Assembly: GCA_963668595.1 (NCBI GenBank)
Contig: OY764876.1
Coordinates: forward strand, 4,154,001 to 4,218,000
DNA: 64,000 nucleotides
Direction of reading: 5' to 3'
Source: GWE2-42-39 sp963668595
GTDB taxonomy: Bacteria; Bacteroidota; Bacteroidia; Bacteroidales; Prolixibacteraceae
In this document: one piece after another, positions 52,483 through 60,897 of the stretch
Layout: each line of letters starts with the position of its first letter
Numbering within the stretch: the first letter of the stretch is position 1
Program-made: the position numbers and the translations under genes
The notes under the pieces: generated by a model
What the model was told of the DNA's origin: nothing
The model's input: the letters and a program-made list of their open reading frames with translations, nothing else
The model's database searches: none

Positions 52483-53875
52483 ATTGCTTTTGGGCAGGGA
52501 AGACCAGTTTTAGTTTTACCTGTTCTGAATGGGAAACTGAATTTTGGGATGCAGGCAACCAAACCGGCCCCTCTTCGACGATTCGGATTGCTTCGTTGTT
52601 GAGTTTTTCGTTGTCGCTGCTGAGAATTTTAAACGACCCGGGTTGTCCGGTTGAATCAACTTCAAACACTAAACGAATAGCTACCCTTCTGTCTGCTTTA
52701 TTCAGGTTGGGTTGGGCAAGTTGTTGTTTCAGATAATCGTTATAGGCTTTCCAGCCCATCAATGGACTAGCCTTATGATTTGCTGAAGTCGTTGATACAT
52801 CGATGCCAGCAACTGAGCCGGTCAGTTCTGCTTTTTTTGTGGTTCCATAACCCACCACAACGACTTCAGAGAGAGAGCTGTCGTCGTTTTTCAGGGTGAC
52901 ATTCATCGGGGTGCTGCTCGTGTACGGTATTTCTTCTGTTTTCATCCCAATAAATGAATACACCAGCGAATTAGTATCCTGCACATTCGGGATTAAATAT
53001 TCTCCATTCGGATTTGTAATAGCTCCATGATTAGTGCCTTTTACATAGATTGCAACACCCGGAAGAGGATCGCCCTGCGAGTCGGTAACAATGCCCGAAA
53101 CAGTTCCTTTTTGCGTTAACTGTGTATCCGCTAAAGCAAATTGCATTGCATTGTTCTCTGCTCGTGCTGCTTTTGATGTCCGTTGTATTCCCCGAATAGA
53201 AACAGTTTGAATAAGTGGTTTGTCTTCAGAGGCTATTTCGTCAGTCGTCTGTTGTGTGCCCGTTTGAATCTGAGTGTCGTTTTTTTCGATTTGAATATTT
53301 TCAGCAAGCGAGAATGACTTTTTTATCTTCAGCTGTTCTGGCAAGTTCGGATTGAATAGACTTCCTTTTGTTTCTTTTTTTGTTGAACTAATTTGTGTTG
53401 AGGTATCTTTTGTTCTGGTTGATGCAATTTCAAATTTTGCAGTTGTATTGTCTGTTTTTTCAGGAGAAGTCACTTTTTGTTCTGTTTCGTTTTTTTGCAA
53501 ATTCAGAGGCTCTTGAATGATTCCTTCCTGTGGATTTGATGTCGGTTGTTGAACGTTTTCTGTAAGTACGACATTGGTTTTTCTGTCAATATTGAAAAGA
53601 ATGAATGTTGATACGACAATCACCAAAACCGAAGCTGCGGCATACCAGATAAATCTTCGGGATGAAGGCTTGTTTTTTCGAATTTGTACTTTTATATACT
53701 GAATGTCGGAAATAATTTCTTCGGTAGGAAACGCAGAAAGTCCGTCCACAGCATCTGCCAGAAACGGGTCTTTTTGCATCTCCCGCTCGAAAGCATTGCG
53801 TTCAGTACTGGTCATTTCGTTATCCAAATAACGTCTGATTTGCTCTTCCTGCTGATATGTTTTTTTATCGGACAT
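52481..53875 (-). CDS. Anti-sigma factor with carboxypeptidase-like, SusC-plug-like and TonB C-terminal modules
   Basis: A 464-residue membrane protein. The N-terminus (RRYLDNEMTSTERNAFEREMQKDPFLADAVDGL) is the cytosolic anti-sigma segment common in Bacteroidota. One membrane helix follows (about 78-97), then a long Thr/Gln/Asn-rich periplasmic linker. The C-terminal part has a CarboxypepD_reg-like domain (GIVTDSQGDPLPGVAIYVKG), the plug-type motif EVVVVGYGTTKKAELTGSVAGID known from SusC-like receptors, and a TonB C-terminal-like domain (WKAYNDYLKQQL to PVWLPA). It overlaps the sigma gene, so it probably restrains that sigma factor and responds to an outer-membrane event. I chose the ATG at 53875 (MSDKKTYQQ). 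Confidence 0.85.
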   Translation of the reverse strand: MSDKKTYQQEEQIRRYLDNEMTSTERNAFEREMQKDPFLADAVDGLSAFPTEEIISDIQYIKVQIRKNKPSSRRFIWYAAASVLVIVVSTFILFNIDRKTNVVLTENVQQPTSNPQEGIIQEPLNLQKNETEQKVTSPEKTDNTTAKFEIASTRTKDTSTQISSTKKETKGSLFNPNLPEQLKIKKSFSLAENIQIEKNDTQIQTGTQQTTDEIASEDKPLIQTVSIRGIQRTSKAARAENNAMQFALADTQLTQKGTVSGIVTDSQGDPLPGVAIYVKGTNHGAITNPNGEYLIPNVQDTNSLVYSFIGMKTEEIPYTSSTPMNVTLKNDDSSLSEVVVVGYGTTKKAELTGSVAGIDVSTTSANHKASPLMGWKAYNDYLKQQLAQPNLNKADRRVAIRLVFEVDSTGQPGSFKILSSDNEKLNNEAIRIVEEGPVWLPASQNSVSHSEQVKLKLVFPAQKQ

Positions 53876-54494
53876 GTTTATTGTCAAGACAAATTTTCAA
53901 ATTTCTTTTCCCGTTTTGCAACAGACTTTTTACTTTATTATCGTCCCAGCCGGTTTCATTTGAGATGTCGCGGTAGCTTTTGTTTTCGAAATAAAACAAA
54001 TGCACCGATTGGCGTTGCTCCTCTTTTAGTTTTTCAATACAGTCTTTTAATTCTTCGTTCAGCTTTATATTTTCGTTGCTGTCAATAAGATGCATTTCAT
54101 CTGCTTTTTCCATAAATTTTTCCTGATCGGCCAACCAGTTTTCTTCCCGCTTGCGAAGCGATTTTTCTTTTCGGAGCTCCATCAAACAATAGTTTTTGCT
54201 GAAAACATACAGCCAACTTTTGAAATTCAGAATATCGTGACGATGAAGTTCGACGGCTAGAAGTTCAAATATCTGCATGACGGCATCTTTCGATTTTTCC
54301 CGGTCGCTTAAATACCTCAGACATAAACCATATACCAGCGATACATAGCGCGAGTACAGAAAGCCCAATATTTCCGGATCATTCTTCTTTTTATACTGAA
54401 TGAGCAATTCCGTATCGTCAGGTTCAGCCTTATTTTTTGATTTCAGAAACAAATGGAAGCAGATTGATTTGAGATAAAAGTACGGCAATTTCAA
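53865..54494 (-). CDS. ECF-type RNA polymerase sigma factor
   Basis: A 209-residue sigma-70 family protein with region 2 (ILGFLYSRYVSLVYGLCLRYLSDREKSKDAVMQIFELL, then LNFKSWLYVFSKNYCLMELRK) and region 4 (LKEEQRQSVHLFYFENKSYRDISNETGWDDNKVKSLLQNGKRNL). It is co-transcribed with, and overlaps, its presumed anti-sigma factor. There is no ATG near the start; TTG at 54494 is used here, but TTG or CTG codons up to 18 residues later are possible, since the conserved part begins with DDTELLIQY. It is divergent from the vWA gene, which it may control. Confidence 0.87.
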   Translation of the reverse strand: MKLPYFYLKSICFHLFLKSKNKAEPDDTELLIQYKKKNDPEILGFLYSRYVSLVYGLCLRYLSDREKSKDAVMQIFELLAVELHRHDILNFKSWLYVFSKNYCLMELRKEKSLRKREENWLADQEKFMEKADEMHLIDSNENIKLNEELKDCIEKLKEEQRQSVHLFYFENKSYRDISNETGWDDNKVKSLLQNGKRNLKICLDNKHVR

Positions 54495-54652
54495 AAAAAA
54501 ACTGAAAATTTTTTATGGAATCTGTTTGGCCTTTGCATCCTATTGGCAAAACGTTCAATCATAAAAACTGAAGTCATGAAACGAACATGGTTAGCAAAAG
54601 ACACAAACACGCATGAACATTGTCATGTGAGTTCCATCCGACCATTAAAAAA

Positions 54653-54660
54653 TAATTTTG
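54653..54660 (+). promoter_or_regulatory. TAnnTTTG element directly before the vWA gene
   Basis: TAATTTTG ends only 5 bases before the ATG at 54666. If used, the message would be nearly leaderless, or translation would start elsewhere. It may equally be a chance match. Confidence 0.3.
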
Positions 54661-54665
54661 TACGG

Positions 54666-56537
54666 ATGAAAAAAATAGCTATTCTTTCGATTTTGCTGTT
54701 TAGTATTCTAACAATTCAAGCAGCCAATGCCATTTGGGTTAGCGGAACAGTTTCCGATAACCAAGGGCAAGTAATTCCCGGAGTATATGTGGTGGAAACC
54801 GGAACTTCGAACGGAACAGTTTCCGATGCGAATGGGTTTTATAAAATTCTTGTCAAAGCAAACGGAACGCTTATTTTTTCGTTTGTCGGGTTTGATAGTA
54901 AGATGGTTCCCGTGGATGGTAAAACTCAAATCAATGTTACGCTGTTTCCTTCAAAAGTGGCATTAAACGAGGTGTTTGTCACGGGGTGCGGTATTCAGAA
55001 AAAATCAGCATTAACAGGAGCGGTGTCGGGAATCTCGACTCGCAACCGGATTTTTGGTTTCGCTAAACAAAGCTATGCCAAGGAAGAAACGAAGCGCCCC
55101 GACTGGAACACCGAAAACTATGCGAGCATCAATGAAAATGGCTACAAGGATGTATTTGCCAATCCGCTTTCCACTTTTTCAATTGACGTGGACAATGCTT
55201 CGTATGCCAATGTGCGCAGATTTCTGAATAATGGACAGCTTCCTCCGGAAGATGCGGTGCGCATTGAAGAGATGATTAATTATTTCAATTACGATTACAA
55301 AGCTCCTTCGGGAGACGAACCGTTTTCTGTTACTACTGAAACAACTCAATGTCCGTGGAATAATGAGCATCAGCTGATGTTGGTAGGCTTGCGTGCAAAA
55401 GATATTGAGAAATCCAATTTGCCGGCTTCGAACCTGGTATTTCTAATCGATGTTTCCGGATCAATGCAATCCGACAATAAACTGCCGCTGGTAAAATCAG
55501 CGTTGCGCATGTTGACAAATGAATTGCGTCCGAACGATCGTGTGGCAATTGTGGTGTATGCAGGAGCAGCCGGATTGGTGCTTGAATCAACTCCGGGCAA
55601 CCGGAAATCAGAAATTATTGCTGCGCTTGACCAACTTGAGGCGGGAGGTTCTACTGCTGGTGGCGAAGGATTGAAATTGGCTTACAAAACGGCTCGCGAG
55701 CAATTTATAAAAGGAGGTAACAATCGCATTATTCTGGCTACTGATGGCGATTTCAATGTGGGAGTTTCCAGTACTTCGGAAATGGAAAATCTGGTGGAAA
55801 AAGAACGCGGGTCAGGAATTTTTATGACGGTTCTTGGTTTCGGTATGGGCAATTATAAAGACGATAAAATGGAAACAATTGCCGATAAAGGAAATGGCAA
55901 TTATGCCTACATCGATAATTTGCAGGAAGCCCGAAAAATACTTGTGCGCGAATTTGGCGGAACTTTATTTACGGTGGCGAAAGATGTGAAATTGCAGCTT
56001 GAGTTTAATCCGCAGCATGTAAAGGCATATCGGTTGATTGGTTACGAAAACCGGTTGCTGAACGATGAAGATTTTAAGGATGATAAAAAAGATGCAGGAG
56101 AAATGGGAGCTGGTCATCGGGTAACGGCTTTGTATGAAATTATTCCTGTCGGATCGACAGAAAAAGTACCTGGAGTTGATAATCTGAAATATCAGCAACG
56201 CAAAAAAGAGCCGGTAAAAAATTATACGGAGGAACTTGCTACGGTAAAACTGCGCTACAAACAACCCGACGAGAATAAAAGTGTAGCTTTTTCGCAGTCC
56301 GTTTCTTTTGAGGTTTCTCCGATTGACGAGGCTTCCGAAAATATTCGTTTTGCTTCGGCAGTGGCCGGTTTCGGAATGTTGTTGCGCAATTCGGAGTATA
56401 AAGGAACTGCCAGCTATGATAAATTAGCTAATATGGTTCGTTTGTCGAGAGACAATGACCCGGAAGGTTATCGTGGAGAGCTGATCCGTTTGATTGGACT
56501 GGCAAAAGATTTAAGTGTTGTTCATGCTGAAAAATAG
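54666..56537 (+). CDS. Secreted vWA domain protein (YfbK-like) with carboxypeptidase-like N-terminus
   Basis: A 623-residue exported protein: signal peptide (MKKIAILSILLFSILTIQAANA), CarboxypepD_reg-like domain (SGTVSDNQGQVIPGVYVVETG), a degenerate SusC-plug-like motif (VFVTGCGIQKKSALTGAVSGI), a vWA N-terminal region (FSIDVDNASYANVRRFLNNGQLPPEDAVRIEEMINYF), the vWA fold with MIDAS D262-x-S264-x-S266 and D360, and a YfbK-type C-terminal domain. MIDAS domains bind metal-dependent protein ligands. I chose the ATG at 54666 because it opens a clean signal peptide; in-frame starts from 54543 or 54576 add a polar leader. It is divergent from the sigma/anti-sigma pair and shares module types with the anti-sigma factor. 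Confidence 0.87.
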   Translation: MKKIAILSILLFSILTIQAANAIWVSGTVSDNQGQVIPGVYVVETGTSNGTVSDANGFYKILVKANGTLIFSFVGFDSKMVPVDGKTQINVTLFPSKVALNEVFVTGCGIQKKSALTGAVSGISTRNRIFGFAKQSYAKEETKRPDWNTENYASINENGYKDVFANPLSTFSIDVDNASYANVRRFLNNGQLPPEDAVRIEEMINYFNYDYKAPSGDEPFSVTTETTQCPWNNEHQLMLVGLRAKDIEKSNLPASNLVFLIDVSGSMQSDNKLPLVKSALRMLTNELRPNDRVAIVVYAGAAGLVLESTPGNRKSEIIAALDQLEAGGSTAGGEGLKLAYKTAREQFIKGGNNRIILATDGDFNVGVSSTSEMENLVEKERGSGIFMTVLGFGMGNYKDDKMETIADKGNGNYAYIDNLQEARKILVREFGGTLFTVAKDVKLQLEFNPQHVKAYRLIGYENRLLNDEDFKDDKKDAGEMGAGHRVTALYEIIPVGSTEKVPGVDNLKYQQRKKEPVKNYTEELATVKLRYKQPDENKSVAFSQSVSFEVSPIDEASENIRFASAVAGFGMLLRNSEYKGTASYDKLANMVRLSRDNDPEGYRGELIRLIGLAKDLSVVHAEK

Positions 56538-56577
56538 AAAAATAGTTCTTCTGATTTTGATAGATTTGTTTTCTGTA

Positions 56578-56612
56578 AAGGCCGGATTCAGTGGGATCCG
56601 GCCTTCTGTTGT
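56578..56612 (+). terminator. Terminator-like hairpin after the vWA gene
   Basis: AAGGCCGGAT and ATCCGGCCTT form a perfect 10-bp stem around an 8-base loop. The T-run after it is weak. The stem sequence resembles the terminator at 3446. Confidence 0.65.
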
Positions 56613-56652
56613 TCGCTCAAAAAAGGAGGCATGCACTTTCGGTATAAAATAG

Positions 56653-56660
56653 TAACTTTG
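56653..56660 (+). promoter_or_regulatory. Bacteroidota -7 element for yicC
   Basis: TAACTTTG fits TAnnTTTG, 23 bases before the ATG at 56684. Confidence 0.55.
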
Positions 56661-56683
56661 GCATCAACTAAAAAAACGAATGA

Positions 56684-57562
56684 ATGATTAAATCGATGAC
56701 CGGCTTTGGAAAGGCCGAATTTGAAGCAGGAAACAAAAAAGTAACCCTCGAAATAAAATCGCTGAACAGTAAGCAACTGGACATTAATACCCGTATTCCG
56801 GCTCTGTATCGCGAAAAAGATATTGAAATTCGCAAATTAATTTCGGAAAGTTTAGTGCGTGGAAAAGTTGATATGGCTCTTTATCTCGATAATTTGGGAG
56901 AGGATACCAATGCTGCAATTAACGAAACAATTGTAAAAACGTACATAAAACAGATGCAAGCGATTAATTCGGAGTTGGGCTTGCCTGTGACAGAATTGAC
57001 AATGCAATCGGTACTTCGTTTGCCCGATGCGGTAAAAATGACTTACGAACAATTGGATGAAACTGAATGGCTGATTATTCGGTCTCAGATTGCGAATGCA
57101 CTGGATGCGGTGAATCAGTTTAGGGTGCAGGAAGGGCTGGCTCTTGAAACGGATTTAAAAACGGGCATCGATAATATTCTTGCTTTGCTGAAGGATGTAG
57201 AGCCTTTTGAAAGTCAGCGCATTGAAATAGTGAAGGCGCGCATTAAAGACAGCATGGACGAGTTGCAATTGAATGGCAATTTCGATAAAAACCGCTTCGA
57301 GCAGGAGCTCATCTATTACATGGAAAAGCTGGATATTAACGAAGAGAAAGTTCGATTGGTGAACCACTGCAAATATTTCATGGAGACATTGCATGAAGAC
57401 AGTGTGGACTCGGGGAAAAAACTCGGTTTTATTGCGCAGGAAATGGGACGGGAAATCAATACCCTCGGCTCGAAAGCAAACGAAAGCAATATTCAGAAGA
57501 TTGTTGTGCAGATGAAAGATAATCTGGAACGCATCAAAGAACAAGTTCTGAATGTCCTGTAG
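56684..57562 (+). CDS. YicC family endoribonuclease-like protein
   Basis: A 292-residue protein with the YicC N-terminal block MIKSMTGFGKAEFEAGNKKVTLEIKSLNSKQLDINTR and the C-terminal DUF1732 block FIAQEMGREINTLGSKANESNIQKIVVQMKDNLERIKEQVLNVL. YicC of E. coli was shown to promote degradation of a small RNA and to act as an endoribonuclease; whether this holds in Bacteroidota is unknown. It precedes gmk in many genomes, as it does here, but the two are separated by a broken gene and a heptad array. Confidence 0.92.
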   Translation: MIKSMTGFGKAEFEAGNKKVTLEIKSLNSKQLDINTRIPALYREKDIEIRKLISESLVRGKVDMALYLDNLGEDTNAAINETIVKTYIKQMQAINSELGLPVTELTMQSVLRLPDAVKMTYEQLDETEWLIIRSQIANALDAVNQFRVQEGLALETDLKTGIDNILALLKDVEPFESQRIEIVKARIKDSMDELQLNGNFDKNRFEQELIYYMEKLDINEEKVRLVNHCKYFMETLHEDSVDSGKKLGFIAQEMGREINTLGSKANESNIQKIVVQMKDNLERIKEQVLNVL

Positions 57563-57564
57563 GC

Positions 57565-57620
57565 AAGTAACAAGGCAAAAGTAGAAAGTCAAAAGTAAAC
57601 GGGTAAAAGAGGAAAGTTGA
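57565..57620 (+). repeat. Degenerate heptanucleotide array, site 5 (short)
   Basis: Eight consecutive AAGTAGA-type 7-mers start 3 bases after the yicC stop. Only the first part of the longer arrays at 14-19 kb is present. Related units in reverse orientation occur at 58012-58036, on the other side of the pseudogene. Confidence 0.75.
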
Positions 57621-57652
57621 TCTGTCTTTTTGTCGTAACTTGATAAGAAAAA

Positions 57653-58012
57653 ATGAAAAATAATCTTATCAATCGATTATTTGATTTTACTGTTCGGACT
57701 ATACGTTTTATGCGTTCTTTGCCTGATAATCCGGAAAATCGTGTTGTACGATTTCAGCTTGCAAAATCAGCATCGTCATGTGGTGCAAACTATGAAGAAT
57801 AGCAAGCAGGTTCTTCGAAAGCTGATTTTGTTTATAAAACAGAGATTTCGCTCCGGGAAATAAGAGAAAGTAATTATTGGTTGAGGATTATAAAAGCAAC
57901 CAATAATTTTTCAGAAGGAGCTGATTCTGAATTGATATTTTTAATTAATGAGTCGGAAGAATTGAAGAAAATTCTGGGAAGTATTGTTGTAAAGGCAAAA
58001 AAGAATCGCTGA
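57653..58012 (+). pseudogene. Four-helix bundle (S23-type) protein gene interrupted by an amber codon
   Basis: Read from ATG 57653, this frame encodes 119 residues of the four-helix bundle family related to 23S rRNA intervening-sequence proteins: FQLAKSASSCGANYEE, then SSKADFVYKTEISLREIRESNYWLRIIK, are its hallmarks. At codon 50 (57800-57802) the frame has TAG between NYEE and QAGSSKADF, where family members usually have Ala. The downstream half is otherwise intact to TGA at 58012 with no frameshift. A single substitution probably killed the gene recently; amber read-through cannot be ruled out. The family is often mobile or horizontally spread. Confidence 0.85.
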
Positions 58013-58017
58013 TTTTC

Positions 58018-58025
58018 TACTTTTG
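58018..58025 (+). promoter_or_regulatory. Bacteroidota -7 element for gmk
   Basis: TACTTTTG fits TAnnTTTG, 17 bases before the gmk ATG. The same bases are part of inverted heptad units (reverse complement of AAAAGTA). Confidence 0.55.
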
Positions 58026-58042
58026 ACTTTATACCTGATTTA

Positions 58043-58612
58043 ATGAAAGGAAAATTAATTATATTTTCAGCACCTTCAGGTGCGGGTAAAACAACGATTG
58101 TAAAGCATTTGCTGGCATCAGATTTAGATCTTGAATTTTCGATTTCGGCAACTAGCAGAGGGATGCGACATACCGAAACGGATGGCAAAGATTACTACTT
58201 TCTGAGTGCAGAAGATTTTAAGAAAAAAATAGATGCCAACGAGTTTCTGGAGTGGGAAGAGGTATATGCCGGAACTTGCTATGGAACACTGAAATCGGAA
58301 GTTGAACGTATCCGAAACAAAGGTAAAAACGTCATTTTTGATGTGGATGTGGTAGGTGGGACAAATATCAAAAAGTTTTACGGCGACGATGCGTTGGCTG
58401 TTTTTGTTCAGCCGCCGTCGGTGGAGGAATTGAGAAACCGATTAGTGGGACGCTCGACTGATGCGCCAGAGGTGATTGAAAAACGGGTGCAAAAAGCAGA
58501 ATATGAGTTGACTTTCGCCCCGAAGTTTGATGTAATTCTTATTAACGACAATCTGGAGCAGGCTTTTGCTGATGCAAAACGGATTGTTGGAGAGTTTTTA
58601 GCGAAAGAATAA
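58043..58612 (+). CDS. gmk: Guanylate kinase
   Basis: A 189-residue kinase that converts GMP to GDP with ATP. The P-loop is FSAPSGAGKTTIVKHLL, the GMP site has ISATSRGMRHTETDGKDYYFLS and FLEWEEVYAGTCYGT, and the lid includes RSTDAPEVIEKR. Length and motifs are normal. A -7 element stands right before it and a hairpin terminator right after, so it may be transcribed on its own. Confidence 0.97.
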   Translation: MKGKLIIFSAPSGAGKTTIVKHLLASDLDLEFSISATSRGMRHTETDGKDYYFLSAEDFKKKIDANEFLEWEEVYAGTCYGTLKSEVERIRNKGKNVIFDVDVVGGTNIKKFYGDDALAVFVQPPSVEELRNRLVGRSTDAPEVIEKRVQKAEYELTFAPKFDVILINDNLEQAFADAKRIVGEFLAKE

Positions 58613-58635
58613 ATTGTTCGGAATAATTATAAAGT

Positions 58636-58670
58636 AAGCTGTCGTTGAAAGATTGACAGCTTTTATTTTT
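58636..58670 (+). terminator. Rho-independent terminator after gmk
   Basis: The 8-bp stem AAGCTGTC/GACAGCTT has an 11-base loop and a T-rich tail. Confidence 0.75.
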
Positions 58671-58715
58671 TAATTTTGATTCGATAGGGGTCAAAAACAA
58701 GATTTTGGTGGAAAA

Positions 58716-59294
58716 ATGAATGTAGCCCTTTACTTTGGTTCGTTTAATCCGATTCACATCGGTCATTTGGCGATTGCTAATTATGCATTGGCTTTTGCTC
58801 CGATTGATCAGTTGTGGTTTGTGGTAAGCCCGCAAAGCCCGTTCAAACAAAAACAGAACATGCTGGATGATTATCAGCGGTTGGAGCTGGTGAATCGTGC
58901 TATTGAAGGGGATGACCGAATGAAAGCCAGCAGTATTGAGTTTCGTTTGCCAAAACCTTCGTACACCATCGATACCTTGACTTATTTGCAGGACGAATAT
59001 CCCATGCATCGGTTTTCGTTGCTAATGGGTGCCGACAACTTGCAATCGTTTGATAAATGGAAAAACTACGAGCAAATTTTATCGGATTACAAGCTGTTGG
59101 TGTATCCTCGTCCCGGAATCAAACTGGATGATCTGTCTTTCGATTTATCGTCGGTTACTCAAATTGATGCTCCTTTGATGGACGTTTCTGCATCATTCAT
59201 TCGGAAGGCAATTCGCGATGGCCGCGATATTCGCCATTTTTTACCTCCAGAGGTATGGAAATACATTGAGGAAATGAACTTCTATCAGAAATAA
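58716..59294 (+). CDS. nadD: Nicotinate-nucleotide adenylyltransferase
   Basis: A 192-residue nucleotidyltransferase that joins ATP to nicotinate mononucleotide in NAD synthesis. The nucleotide loop is YFGSFNPIHIGHLAIAN with the H-x-G-H motif, the substrate region is VVSPQSPFKQKQNMLDDYQRLELV, and VSASFIRKAIRDGRDIRHFLP replaces the usual ISSTxIR. Size matches the family (about 190-215). It is convergent with the fucosidase gene. Confidence 0.95.
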   Translation: MNVALYFGSFNPIHIGHLAIANYALAFAPIDQLWFVVSPQSPFKQKQNMLDDYQRLELVNRAIEGDDRMKASSIEFRLPKPSYTIDTLTYLQDEYPMHRFSLLMGADNLQSFDKWKNYEQILSDYKLLVYPRPGIKLDDLSFDLSSVTQIDAPLMDVSASFIRKAIRDGRDIRHFLPPEVWKYIEEMNFYQK

Positions 59295-59367
59295 AGGTAC
59301 GCAGAATGAAAAAGGAAGGCAGCTCGTTCATGAAAAAGCTACCTTTCCCTATTATTAAATATTGACA

Positions 59368-60810
59368 CTAAATTTTTGCATCCTCAAATTTCACTGTACT
59401 TTCTCCTGTTTTGGCAACTTCTTCCAATTGGTAAACAACCGGAGTATCGCTAACTTTTGATTGCAGATGAATTAAATATTCAGTTTTGCTGACTTGTTCA
59501 ACTTTCAATTCCTGATTAGCATTGCCCCCTGAGAACACTTTTCCGATTTTACGTTCTTCCGGCATTCTCACTTTTAAATTTCCGCTAACCGGAACGTTAA
59601 ATACATGCAAATAGATTTTACCAGTTTTGCGGTTTTGAGTGAAATAGCCCCAATCTTGTTTTGATAAGCCGGCATATCCACAGTCGTGAATACTTTTGCC
59701 ATTTGTTTTCATCCACTGACCAATTTCGCTGGCCAGTTTTGTTTCTTCCGGACGAATATTTCCCTGCCCGTCGGGACCAAAATTTAATACAAAATTTCCA
59801 TCCATCGACACGCATTTTACCAACATTTCGATCAGTTCATTGGCGGTTTTTACATGCCCTCTCCAATCAGAATGGTAACCCCACTGATTTTCAGGAATAG
59901 TCATTACACAATCCCAGTCGTTGCCTTGCAAAACATCGATATTATCCGGAATTTTTCGTTCCCATCCTTGTTCGTAATCTCCCATCATGTCGCCGTTACT
60001 ATCGAAGTGTCGTTTGCCATTTTCATCTGCACGGAATCGACTCCCAATGATCAGCCCGGGTATTTTTGATCGTAATTCTTTTTCCAGATCGTAGCAAAAA
60101 TCAGCTTGTTCTATCCATGCCTTATCCCAACTACCATCGAACCACAAACCTTTGATTGATGGGTACCGATCAAGTAGCTCCAACAACTGATTACGAGTGA
60201 ATGTCTTGAATTCTTCATAAGCAACCCGGTCTTCGTTCGTTTTTAATGAACTACGATATCCCGGATGATTCCAGTCAATGATTGAAAAATACAGGTACAC
60301 ATCAATACCTTCCTGATTGTAAGCATCAACGATTTCCTTAATTATGTCTTTCTTATATGGCGACGAAGCTACTGTGTAGTTAGTGTATTTACTCGGCCAC
60401 AAACAAAATCCATCGTGATGTTTTGTAGTAATAATCAGGTAGCGAGTACCCATTTCTTTTGCCTGTTTGGCCCATGCTTTGGCATCAAAAATTTTGGGAT
60501 TAAACTGCTTATATAGATTATCGTAGGCATCTTTCGGCATTTCACTCCATGAGCGAATCCACTCGGCAGCTCCCGGGTAATATTTCCCATCCCAATGACC
60601 GCCGGGAATGGCATACAATCCCCAGTGGATAAATTGTCCAAGAGCGTAGTTGCGCCAGATTTCCATTTGAGCATCAGTTCTGCGTCCTAAACGATTGGCT
60701 CCATACTTCAATGCAACAGAAGAGCGACGTTGGTCCTTGCTTGCCCATTGTGCTTCAGTCACGACCGAAATACACAACAATGCTATTGCTAATAAAACTA
60801 CTTTTTTCAT
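59368..60810 (-). CDS. GH29 alpha-L-fucosidase, secreted
   Basis: A 480-residue exported glycoside hydrolase with signal peptide MKKVVLLAIALLCISVVTEAQ. The GH29 barrel shows GQFIHWGLYAIPGG, ITTKHHDGFCLWPS, and GLWFDGSWD with the nucleophile Asp (about residue 224). It removes alpha-L-fucose from glycans. The enzyme ends with a small beta domain. It lies 87 bases after the GH2 gene on the same strand, so the two probably act together on a fucosylated, galactose-containing glycan; the true substrate is inference. Confidence 0.92.
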   Translation of the reverse strand: MKKVVLLAIALLCISVVTEAQWASKDQRRSSVALKYGANRLGRRTDAQMEIWRNYALGQFIHWGLYAIPGGHWDGKYYPGAAEWIRSWSEMPKDAYDNLYKQFNPKIFDAKAWAKQAKEMGTRYLIITTKHHDGFCLWPSKYTNYTVASSPYKKDIIKEIVDAYNQEGIDVYLYFSIIDWNHPGYRSSLKTNEDRVAYEEFKTFTRNQLLELLDRYPSIKGLWFDGSWDKAWIEQADFCYDLEKELRSKIPGLIIGSRFRADENGKRHFDSNGDMMGDYEQGWERKIPDNIDVLQGNDWDCVMTIPENQWGYHSDWRGHVKTANELIEMLVKCVSMDGNFVLNFGPDGQGNIRPEETKLASEIGQWMKTNGKSIHDCGYAGLSKQDWGYFTQNRKTGKIYLHVFNVPVSGNLKVRMPEERKIGKVFSGGNANQELKVEQVSKTEYLIHLQSKVSDTPVVYQLEEVAKTGESTVKFEDAKI

Positions 60811-60897
60811 TCCTTTTCTATTTAAAGTCTGATAATTAATCTGTTTGTTTTTTAAATCAGAAATATTTAGTTAATTGGTTGATTTACTTAAGACTAG

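Noticed and set aside
54543..54665. Longer start for the vWA protein
   Set aside because: It would bury the signal peptide behind about 41 polar residues.
57681..57863. A 60-residue protein in another frame of the yicC-gmk gap
   Set aside because: The frame starting at 57653 matches the four-helix bundle family across its whole length, apart from the amber codon.
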